Source: Desmodus rotundus
Taxonomy: Eukaryota; Chordata; Mammalia; Chiroptera; Phyllostomidae
NCBI RefSeq assembly: GCF_022682495.2
Contig: NC_071390.1
Span: forward strand, 146,792,583 to 146,856,582
DNA length: 64,000 nucleotides
Reading direction: 5' to 3'
The notes below the pieces were generated by a model. It had not been told where the DNA came from and searched no databases. It was given only the letters and a program-made list of their open reading frames with translations. Each line of letters opens with the position of its first letter. Positions within the stretch are counted from its first letter, which is position 1. Below are positions 54,591 to 64,000 of the stretch, piece after piece. The translations under genes were made by a program, and so were the position numbers.

Positions 54591-57195
54591 TAGTGTTGTT
54601 TCCATTTCAACATGCAAATGCCTCGTGTGCAGCTGCTGGAGAGTGGGAAGGTCGTAGGAAGGTGGAAACACCTGGAATGGATAGGGGAACTGTTGGGAAC
54701 AGAGGCCACCAACGCCTTCAGCATGTCCAGTCTCCCCATTGCTGCCAAACAGATCCATCCATTAGTGAGGGTGATGATGAAGGGAGTGGGGATTCTGAAG
54801 GGGGAGGAAAGTCAAGATGTGTGGAGGGCACCAAGTGGAGAGGGGAATTAAGAGAGAAGCTGTACTTCTTTGTTCCTTTCCATCATAAACTTAGCATGCC
54901 TTTTCCCTCTCTTTGTGGCTCTTTTTAAAATTATGAGCCACTGATTATTTTAAATGGGCTTTCTGTTATGTCATAAATATTCAGACTGGGGATGGTAATT
55001 GTTCCCTGTGATTAATTCTGCTTACTTGGGAGAGTTGTGCAAGGTTTTCACTGGAGGGTATGTCTTTTATGTTTTAATGTTACTTGTGGATAATGCAATT
55101 TGTCCTCAGCAGCCGTTGAGACAGTGGAGTTAGGCTAAGGGCTTTTGGGGTCTTTTTCCTCATGCTGATGTTTGGAAGTACTTAAATTGAATGGTTTATA
55201 TTACCCCTCCCTGGGCTGAGATGAAGGTAATTGATGGGGCTCAGGGCCAGAAGTTCCTACTGGCCCTTCCAGTGGTCTTGGTCTGGGGTTAATGGAGAAA
55301 AGCGCCATGTTGAAGGTTACAGCATTTCCCTTTGCTTCCATTTTAATGATACTCGCCTGCCAGTGTTTTCTCTTTGAAGAGCAATTTAATAAACAATCAC
55401 TGGCGTTTCATGTTGAGGGCAAGATTTGTAATGGCATTCATCTCCCCGGGAGTTCTTCCTTAGCATGTGACTGGATCAAGCCCTTTGCAATGAATACAGG
55501 CAAACGCTGGTAGCTCCAAATGCACCATGGGTCCCCGCCTGCACAGGAGGAAAGTGGGCTGGGGCTGGGGGACAATTTTTAGGATGATTCTGGGCTCTGC
55601 TTATGTTTCTCTTACCTTAAAAGCATTTCCCGAAGAAGCTGAACCTGAGCCTGACATTATACTGAGGACCCTTAAAGGGAGGACTAATGGGGCAGTGGGT
55701 GCACTGAAGTTCTGCAGTGTGATCTTCAGCTCACTCTGTGCTTCAGGGGAAGAAGGAAGCTGAGCAGCCAAGGGCTGTCATTGTTGAAGATGACAATGGA
55801 AGCTGTTAGGCTTGACAAGGAACATTATCACCAAATCTTCTTAGTGCCCACAGGGAGAAGACACTGTTCTGGATGCTCTACAAAGACAGCCCCTGCAGGG
55901 AGTTGAGTCGTGCATCTATTTTTGATTAAAGTCAAATGTGAGTTTATATAGCCAGTTGGGTGGGCCTCAGGCTCCAGCGAAGGTGCCAGCAGGCCCAAGG
56001 AGGCTGAGCCTGAGCATCGATCGGCACTGCCCGTGACAGTTTCCCTGTTTCTCCAGTAATTAACAACAGCAGTGCTCCAGGCACAGCACCCGGAGAGGGG
56101 AGCACCCTTGAGAGACTGCAGCAGACCCCGGATACGGTTGAAAAAGGCAGTGTCCTTTCATCTATACAGAGTGCGGCTGCTCTCTGTGAGGCCATTGAGG
56201 CCCACACAGCTTGTCTCAAAGACTACCACAGCGACAGTTTCTGTAGGACCAGAGGTCGCAGCATCTCAAAAGTGGCAAGCAAGTTTCCTCGTTTTTCTTT
56301 TGGCATGCCAGGATTGGAGAGAAAGTGGTAACCAGGCATCACTGTTTTGGGCTCCTTTGACAGTGAGGGAGGGGTGTAACTTTTCACAGAGGGAAGGGCT
56401 GACTGTGGCCATCACACAGGCATTTCCAGGAAGAGGTGGTGATGGGCACGCTGGGGGTAACTCACCCATAGGGTTGATAGTGGTCATTTTGTGGTTGTTG
56501 ACATGCATATTGTAAGTTTCTGTGTTCTGTTTATCTTCTAAAAAATCCCACAGCAACAGGATAGTCTAAGTTTTAGCCAGTGATATACTTATTATAAGTA
56601 ATATTGATAATATAAAACTTATACCAGTGATTGCAGAATAATTAGTAGGGTCCCTTGTTGACGGTGAAAATGAGTTTTGGCTTGTGGGTATGAGACCAGC
56701 TGTGGCCAGTGCATGTTAGGGGTGGAGCTGGAGCTGCCAGTGACCTCCTGAAATAGCTTTGTAGTCAGCCTTGAGGTTATGCAGACAACCCAGCTCTTAC
56801 CCAGGCAGCCACATAATCCAGAGACTGACGCTTCCTCTGGCTTAGTCAGACAAGCAAGCATATAAGCAAGATTAACTGTAGGATAAGGAATTAGGGTCAG
56901 GGCAACCTAACACTCCTCTGGTCTCCAACCCATCCTCTTGCCCACTTTTATGCCCAACAGTGTGCACTGAAGTTGTCCTCTAAGACTCCAATGAAGTGGA
57001 AGAAGAAGTGTGATTTCGCCTCTTCACTTTTGGGGGGAAGAATGAATTCTAATTCTGGTGGATTCTCCTATAGCAATATTGTGTGATAAGTGGCTCATGA
57101 GCTGTGATAAATGGAAGGCAGGACTGTTAAATGAGGAGGTTCTTAGTAGAATCCCGAAGGGCTGAGTTTTCCTGGCAAATAGGACGGCACTGGGC
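54591..57195. other. 2.6-kb stretch without recognised repeats or genes
   Basis: Open frames of up to 147 codons (56072-56515 on +) show no domain, signal peptide or membrane pattern I can support. No repeat is recognised, which leaves this stretch as unique sequence of unknown role. Confidence 0.4.
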
Positions 57196-57199
57196 CTGG

Positions 57200-57465
57200 T
57201 ATAGGGTAGTGGCTGAGAGATTGCTCCGACACTGTTTTCCTGAGTTGCAATCCCAGCGCTGCCATTTACGGGCTGTGTGATCTTAGGCAGAGTGCGGGAC
57301 TTTTTCATGCCTTCGTTGCTGCATCTGGGAAATGGGCATGGTATTAAAACTTATCATAGATTGTACTGAGGGTTAAGTTATTGTAAGAATTAAACGAGCA
57401 TCAACGCAAAAACCACTGGAACAGTATCTGGCACATGCTAATACCTGATAAGTGTAACTAATATT
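57200..57465 (+). mobile_element. MIR SINE, sense
   Basis: TAGGGTAGTGGCTGAGAGAT, GAGTTGCAATCCCAGCGCTG, CCATTTACGGGCTGTGTGAT, CTTAGGCAGAGTGCGGGACT, CTGCATCTGGGAAATGGGCA and GGAACAGTATCTGGCACATG follow the MIR consensus across its full length. Confidence 0.85.
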
Positions 57466-57821
57466 TCTTCTTAATCCAGAACCTCAAATAGGTATACTTA
57501 TTTTCTTCCCTCTCACCCATATTGGCCGAAAACCATCACAGAGGAATCTGTATTGGGCATGAATCTTCTGCCTGATAATGTTGCACTTACTTGGTTTACT
57601 AGAAAAATGATCAGTGCAAAGTCTCATGCCCTTCGTGAAAAACAAGCAGGCATGGAAACAAATGTTTGATGAGCAGGCCTGTCGCTGTCCTCTTCCTCCA
57701 GGCCAGTGAACTGCAATTCTAGGTTAGGCTAATAAAATGTAAGGGGGGAAAATGTAGGTCTCTATATTTGTCCAGTGAATTGGAAAAGGCATCAGTTATT
57801 CAGATTTATCAAACAAACCAG

Positions 57822-57985
57822 TAGCTCTTAAGTATAGTTGTGTATCAGAAACACCAGAAAAATTTAATATACATACCAACATCTGGGCACCACCCAAGGC
57901 GTGTCTGTGATGTGGCCTGGCATCTGTGCCTCTAACAAGTGTTCCGGGTGATCCTGAGGTACAACCATGTGAGAACACTGATGTG
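57822..57985 (+). mobile_element. MER5-type hAT MITE
   Basis: GTGTATCAGAAACACC, ATCTGGGCACCACCCAAGGC, TCTAACAAGTGTTCCGGGTG, ATCCTGAGGTACAACCATGT and GAGAACACTGA follow a MER5A/B-like hAT-Charlie MITE in order. The left TIR is eroded. Confidence 0.6.
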
Positions 57986-57989
57986 AAGA

Positions 57990-60424
57990 ACCTGAAAATT
58001 AACAAGTGAGTAAACAACCCATGCCAATTTAGTTAAGCAGACCTGAACAAAGTACCACTAAGGAACTGCTTCTTTAATAGAAGAAGCTTGCTTGCTTCTT
58101 AAATAGATTCTTTTGCTTGCTTAAGTAGATTAAGGAACTGCTTGCTTAAATAGATTCTTTTTGGTATAGCTCATTATAAAATTAATAATTTTCTCTTATC
58201 TCTGGAGAGGGATAATTGGCAAAAGGAATTCGAAAGAAGTCAGGTGTTAAGTGGTTATGAAAATCTAACAGTCTCAGCTAGAGGTTACATTCATGAGCCT
58301 TGTTGTCAGTCTGGGTTCACATTTGGATTATGCTAGAAGTCAAGCATCCCAGCGCTGTGCGACACACTCAGTATCAACTAAAGAAGAGCAGTGAAACAAT
58401 TTAGATATATTTGCAATTGCCCTTGAGCTCTGAACTTAAAGAAACACTTTTCATAGGGTGTTAGGCCTCCCCTGCCCCATTGCGAGGCTCCAGAGGGCTG
58501 TTGGCCTAGGGCAGAGTGAAGACTGCCCTTGATGTTGGCCCTGCAGGAAGGGGTCCAGTGCTCATGGACCCTGCTCAGCACATCCTTGCCTTTGCCCAGC
58601 TGGAGTCAGAGGTCCGCCAGGTTGTCCACCATCTTACCAATTTCTTCCTCTTCCATCCTCCTGCCCATCCTTCAACAGGAAACTAATTTGTCCTATAAAC
58701 TGTGTCCCCCTTTCAGGTTCCAAATTCATCCACTTACACAGTTATTAGAAAAGTTCAATCAGAAGAAAATTCCTAGGCCCTAGACATGAACAGAACAGTT
58801 TTATGTCATTAAATGCAATGACCAAGAGACTTTTTATGAGAGGAACTTCTTTGGGAGGTGATGCCTCTGTGCACGTGAGTCCTGGCTCCTTGTGGGGTTC
58901 TTCCAGTGACTTCCAGCCAGTTCACCTCCCTTAGTTGGGGCCTGGCACCCTCATTAGGTCATGTTTACTCAAGGTGCTTGTTTTCTATGTCTCCATTCAG
59001 TCAGTTACAGGACACAACAGGACAAAGCGTGTTGTTACTGACCACCAATGGAGCTGGCTCTGCTCAGGGATTATGGTTGCCTTGGCAACGAGCTTTGCTG
59101 AACTCACCACAGCAAACACGGAATGAATGAATGGCTGGGTCAACACTCCAGATAAAAAGAGGGTTATGCAACTATTTGCTGAACCTTGGGCAGGATTTTT
59201 TTTTTTCTGGATATTTCCCAGAATATCCCCATATTCACAAATTCCAAATGAAGAAATCTAATTTAAACCCATAAGTATTTTCATTGTTTGCAGAAAAGAG
59301 CTGTTGCTGTTGGAAATATAAGTTAAGGTCTGTAGAAGATTTGAACTGGGTGTTGCTTCAGTTTCGGTAACAGCTAGAAAGCATATTTAATGATAAGCAT
59401 TCCCTAGACAGGAGACCAGGGAGGCTACTCATGTATTTCTAATGATGTACATAAATAATTTCATCTACTTAGTTTCCAAACTTCAGCCATTAAATGGTTT
59501 TACTCTCATCTCAGCTAAAAAGAGTCTTGAAAAATGAATTTTAAAATGCAGAAATAAGCTTTTGAAAAAAATTCAGAGACAGAATGGAGCCTCTCTTCGT
59601 AGAAAAGCAAATTGGCAAACAGGACAATTTATTTAAGACAGTGAGTACAAAGGAGCAAGGTTCTGGGAGTGGGTCCTTCCCCAAACCATTTAATTCTGTG
59701 CAAACAATTAAATGGTAATATAATCCAGGTTTCCAGAGCAGTTTATGTTTATTTCTGTCTCTGACCGGAAGAAAAACACTGCACAGAGTAAGATAGTACC
59801 AGTTGTTATGACTCGTACCTGGCTCTTTGACACGGCATTCCTCAGGATCTTGCTTCTGTGTATTTTCTCCACTTGTGAATTACTTCTGGGGATTTCTTCT
59901 CCATTTCTTTCTCCTCTCACTTTTTTCCTCCCCCCCCAACCCCCCTGTTAAAGCTGGTCTGATGTTTTATACAAAGTAAGCACTAAGGCTGGTTGTTGTC
60001 CTCTGAAGCAGCTCATTTCAGATGCGTGAGTTAAGGTCTTGCTTCCTTTCCTCCTGCTTGCTCCTCAAGGTTGAGGTGACAACTCTGACCACACTGGCCA
60101 CATTTCTTTAAACTCAGGTTGTACCATCCTCAGTAGTACCTGGTTCTGTCTTTAATATCCACCTGGGAGAAGTGGAACAATGAAATATCATAAAGGTTTC
60201 TTTTCTTTTTACTTTTTAAAAATTGTTCGTGACCCCGATAAATTATTTTGGATTGAGTGATTGTTAGGCGTAGCAAGATCATTAAAAACCAAATAATTTC
60301 AAGATATCCTTCCTTTTCATTGTGCTATTATTTCCCATTTTATCCTGGATACAGCCTGTTCTTTTTGGAAAATTCTGGAGAAAAGTAAATAACATCAAAG
60401 GAGTATGTGCTTTTCTTTCCTGAA
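57990..60424. other. unassigned non-coding sequence
   Basis: Apart from the local duplication at 58069-58165, no gene or repeat is recognised. A C8 and C6 run occurs near 59930-59945. Confidence 0.4.
58069..58165. repeat. imperfect local tandem duplication
   Basis: The words AGGAACTGCTT (58070 and 58133), GCTTGCTT (three copies) and AAATAGATTCTTTT (58100 and 58148) recur in the same order. A unit of about 50-60 bp has been duplicated in tandem and has drifted. Confidence 0.7.
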
Positions 60425-61861
60425 GCAAATATTTTAAATAACACTATTATTTTTAACTTTGTATTTTGCAATAATTATAGAGTCACAGGAAGTTCCCAAA
60501 AATGTATAGGGAGGTTCAGTGCCTCTTCATCACATCTCCCTCAAAATTAACATCTTGCATGACTATAGTATAATATCCAAACCAGGAAGTTGACATTGGC
60601 ACAATCTGCGGTTTACTCAAAGGCCATGTTATACAGCACTAGAGCACATATGTGTGTCTGTGTGTGACTCCGCAATTTTGTCACGTGTAACTTTGTGTCA
60701 CTTTGACTACCAACAAGACACACAACTAACCTCACCACAAGGGTCCGTCATGTCATCCTTCCACAGTCACATGTACTCCCTCACCGCTCCTGGGCAAACA
60801 CAAACCTGCTCTCCGTCTCTACAATTACATTACTTCACAACATATGAATGGAATCCTGCAGTATGTATCTTTTTGAGACTTTTTCACTTGCTCAACATCA
60901 TTTCCTTGAAAGTCATCCAGCTTGTCTCATGTATCGATAGTTTATTCCTTCTTATTTCCAAATAGTATTCCATGATATTGAGGTACCACAGATTGTTCAA
61001 CAATTCACCCATTGAAGGATATGTAGGTTATTTCCACTTTTTGGCTCCTATGAATAAAGCTGCTATAAATCTTGTACAAGTTTCTACATGAAAGTAAATT
61101 TTTATTTCTTTGGAATAAATGCCCAAGAGTGAAATTGCCAGGTTGTATGGCAAGTCCAGTTTTGGTTTTTAAAAGAAACTACAAACTATTTTCCAGTGTG
61201 GTTGTGACATTTACATTTCTACCAGCAATGTGTGAGTAATCCAGTTTTTCCAGATCATTGCCAGCATTTGCTGTTGTAACTATGTTTTTTAAAATTTTAC
61301 CTATTTAAATAGGTATATAGTGATATGTCATTGTAATTTTAATTTGAGTTTCTCTAATGGTTAATGATGTTGAACATCTTTTTATAGTCTTATTTGCAAG
61401 CTATACATATTCTTCTGTGAAAAAATCTGTAAATGTCTTTTCCTATTTTCTAACTAGATTTTTTTAATGTTGAGTTTTGAGACTTCTTTTTATATTTTAG
61501 ATGTGAGTCCTCTGTTGGGTATGTGATTTGCAAATATTTTCTCCAGGTCTGTAATTTGTCTCTTCATCTTAACAGGGTCATTCATAGAGCAAAGTTTTAA
61601 CATTTTGATGTTTTTAAGGTATTCCTTTTACAGATCATGCTTTTTTGTGTGAAGGCTAAGCAATGTTTTCCTAGTCCTAGGTCCTAAACATTTTCTGCTA
61701 AAAAAATTTATATTTTTATAATTTATCTTTAGGCCCATGATACACTTTAAATTAATTTTTGTATAAGGAATGAGATTTAGGTTGCGGCTTATTTTTTTCT
61801 TCTATGGATAACCACTTTTCCAGTACCATTTTTTAAAAGAAAGCTTTCTTATTTTATTTTG

Positions 61862-61975
61862 TTTTTTCACTTTTTAAAAATTGTTGTTCAAGTACAGTTA
61901 TCTCCATTTCTCCCCCCCCCAACTCCCCTCCCACCTCAGCCATCCCTACTTCCCCCCTGCTTGTCTTTCTTTTAT
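61862..61975 (-). mobile_element. bat L1 3' end, antisense, nested in the older L1
   Basis: TTTTTAAAAATTGTTGTTCA, then AGTACAGTTATCTCC and a C-rich tract, is the complement of the same L1 3' end seen at 14106 and 44340. It interrupts the older L1 between the ACCATTTTTTAAAAG and TTCCTTTGTCAAAAG words, which are normally close together. A TTTTATTTTG-like direct repeat at both edges is the probable TSD. Confidence 0.6.
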
Positions 61976-62953
61976 TTAATTGTTTTTGTTCCTTTGTCAA
62001 AAGTTAAATGGGTATATCTGTGTGGGTCTATTCTGATTCATGTAACTATCACTCCACAAGCACCACACTGTGTTGATTATTGTAGCTATATAGTAAACTC
62101 TTAACATCGGGAAGAGTGATTCCTTCTCCTTTATTTTTTGTTTTCAAAGTTGTATGGGCTATTTTAAGGCCTTTTGCTTTACATGTAAATTTAAGAATAA
62201 ATCAACTTTTCCCCTAAGATTTGACAATTACTACATTATATCTATAGATCATTTGAGAAGAATTGAAAACTTTATTATGTTGACTCTTCCAGTCTATTAA
62301 CGTAGTATATCTCTCCAATTATTTAGGTCTCTCATGATTTTTAATGAAAACTGTAATTTTTAGCATATATATATTTTACATGTTTTGTTAGAATGGGAGC
62401 AATTGCAAATGGTATTGCACTTTTTATTTTGGTTTGAACTTGTTCATTATTAGTATATAAAAATTGTTTTTTGTGTACTGATCTTGTATTCTGTGACCTT
62501 AATGATCTAATTTATTTGTTCTAGAAGTCTTTTGTAGATTCTTTGAAGTTTTGGAGTTTTACACATAGGCAATCATCTAATCCATAAATAGAGTTTTATT
62601 TTTTTCTAATTCCACCTGTATGCCTCCCCCCTTTTTTCTTCTGGCCTTATTGCATTGGGTAGATCTTCTGTTACTATGTTGAATAAGAGTAAGGGCATAT
62701 ATTTTTATCTTGTTTCTGATCTGAGAGGGCAAGCATTTGGTCTTCCACAATTAAGTACAATGCAAGCTAAATGTTTTTGCAGATGCTATTTATGGGGTTG
62801 ATAAACTTCCTCTCTATTCCTAATTTATTGAAAGTTTTTATCATAACTGGGTATTGAGTTTTGTTAAATTGTGTCAATTCAGATGATCCTATGATTTTTC
62901 TTCTTTAAGTTGTTAATATGTTGAGTGACATTGATTGGTTTTCAGATGTTGAA

Positions 62954-63262
62954 TCAGCCCTGCATATGTGAAAGAAATCCCATGTGGTTGCACATACTGT
63001 TCTTTGTATACATTGCTGGATTTGATAATATTTTGTGGAGGATTTTGTGTTTAAACTTATAAGATATATTGATCTGTAGTTTTTCCTTCTTGTTCTTTTT
63101 ACATTTGCCTGGTTTTGGTATCAGGGTAATAACTGACCTCTCTAAAATGAGTTGGGGAGTATACCCTCCTCTTTCATTTTCTGGAAGTGATATGTAAATT
63201 GATGTGAATTCTTTTAGTGCTTGGTTTAAGTCTCCAGTATAACTATTTTTCAGGAGCTTCAA
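62954..63262 (-). pseudogene. L1 ORF2 reverse-transcriptase fragment
   Basis: A 102-codon open frame carries words of the L1 ORF2 RT domain: ITLIPKPGK (the conserved LIPKPxK segment before the first RT motifs), YKFKHKILHKILSN (the NxDxKILNKILANR region) and CNHMGFLSHMQG (the DQxGFxxGMQG region). These lie in the right order within about 70 residues. Key acidic and glycine residues are altered and the downstream YxDD catalytic block is not in this frame, so it is inactive. Confidence 0.8.
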
Positions 63263-64000
63263 AATTGCAAAATGAATTATTTTTATTGTTATAGGACTAT
63301 TTTAAGCTATCTACTACATCTGGGCAGGAATTTGATATTTAGTGGTTTTTGAGGAATCAGTCTATTTAGACTAGTTAGAAATCTAGACTAAATCTATCAG
63401 TCTAGTTAGAAATTGTTGCATCTCTGAGTATGTTTATGGTATTCCTTTATTGCTTTTTTAGTGGTTGGAAAATCTGTTGTGGTTTCCCTCATTTGATTAA
63501 TGATATTAATGTTTCGTGTCTTCTCTTTTTATCTTTGTCAGTCTTCCTAGATGTTGAATTTTTCCCAAGGGACCAAATTTTAACTTCATTAAATTTCCTG
63601 TTTTTAAATTTATTTTTTTTCTGCTCTTATCTTTATTATTTCCTTCCTTGTGCTTGCTTCGGGTTTAGTTTGCCCTTTTTTTTCCAGTTTCCTGAGATAG
63701 AACTTAGACTGTTGACTTGAGACCTTTCTTCTTTTCTAATGTAAGCATTTAAGGTTATATTTTCTCTTTTAGCAGTGCTTTAGATGCATCTCCAAAATTT
63801 TGATATGCTGTATTTTCATATTCAGTTCTCTGTATTTTTAACATTTTCCTTTGAAAAATTTTCTTTGAGCCATGTATTATTTAGAAGTGTGTTGTTTGAA
63901 GAATTTTCTTTTGTATTTCTATTATTGATTTCTAGTTTAGTCTATTGTGGTCAGGAATATACCCTGTGTGACTTCAATGCTTTTACATTTATTAAATTTG

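Larger units (their letters stand above)
60425..64000 (-). mobile_element. L1, antisense, 3'UTR into ORF2, runs off the window
   Basis: The complement gives an old L1 in order. The 3'UTR lies at 60.43-62.0 kb (for example AGTATTCCATGATATTGAGG, AATTGCCAGGTTGTATGG, TAATGGTTAATGATGTTGAA). The ORF2 C-terminal part occupies 62.1-62.9 kb, and the reverse-transcriptase part extends from about 62.95 kb to the window edge. It is interrupted at 61862-61975 by another L1 3' end. The 5' portion lies beyond 64000. Confidence 0.75.

Noticed and set aside
56072..56515. 147-codon plus-strand open frame with a hydrophobic C-terminus
   Set aside because: No domain, no promoter or splice context, and overlapping frames of similar length on the other strand suggest GC-driven chance.
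1..64000. CRISPR arrays, prokaryotic operons or phage modules
   Set aside because: No regularly spaced direct repeats, no Shine-Dalgarno-led dense coding, and base composition and repeats are mammalian.
1..64000. HeliBat-type Helitrons and young piggyBac elements
   Set aside because: I looked for the Helitron CTRR hairpin ends and for TTAA-flanked elements with CCC-type termini and found none that were convincing.

Overview
This window looks like nuclear DNA of a bat, most likely a yangochiropteran. The main evidence is several copies of a tRNA-derived SINE whose 5' end reads GCCCTGGCTGGTGTGGCT and which ends in an A-rich AAATAAATAAATAAAAT tail. This is the VES family, typical of yangochiropteran bats. 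Mammalian MIR, L2, L1, MaLR LTRs, Tigger and hAT fossils are also present. I found no HeliBat-like Helitron, which is weak evidence against a vespertilionid. The species is not determined.

I find no supportable host protein-coding gene, rRNA, tRNA gene, CRISPR array or bacterial operon. The longest open frames (181 codons at 34988-35533 on +, 178 codons at 24994-25530 on -) are not recognisable as intact proteins. The only clear protein homology is decayed LINE-1 ORF1 and ORF2. The window is therefore intergenic or deep intronic, and its content is mostly layers of transposable elements between stretches of unidentified sequence.

Layout. At 1-5.3 kb the sequence is mostly unassigned. At 5.3-9.4 kb there is a short L1 3' end with clean target-site duplications (TSDs), an old antisense L1 carrying a second L1 fragment inside it, an antisense L2 and a SINE. 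At 9.7-12 kb lies an apparently full-length antisense half-L1 (HAL1-like: 5'UTR, ORF1, 3'UTR, no ORF2) carrying a VES copy. At 15.8-16.8 kb is a sense L1 ORF2 fossil interrupted by a VES. At 17.0-17.85 kb is a VES split by an ERV2-like solo LTR. At 23.0-23.45 kb are two hAT fossils. At 28.2-28.75 kb is a MaLR LTR. At 31.14-32.08 kb is a well-preserved 943 bp ERV1-like solo LTR with a perfect 4-bp TSD. At 38.7-39.4 kb is an L2. At 41.98-42.17 kb is a palindromic hAT MITE. At 43.29-44.19 kb three pogo/Tigger-like DNA transposons are nested one inside another. At 47.6-52.7 kb two pairs of similar blocks lie in the same order 3.5-3.9 kb apart. At 52.9-54.6 kb are MaLR, L2 and MIR copies. At 60.4-64.0 kb an antisense L1 includes the reverse-transcriptase part of ORF2 and runs off the window end.

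The most useful content is historical: the nested insertions give a relative age order. I did not find a novel functional system. The best candidates for follow-up are the triple Tigger nest, the full-length HAL1-like element, the ERV1-like solo LTR with a strong internal hairpin, the paralogous blocks near 47.6-52.7 kb and a possible Ty3/gypsy-like pol fossil near 25.4 kb. Family assignments are from memory of consensus sequences; no database search was run.
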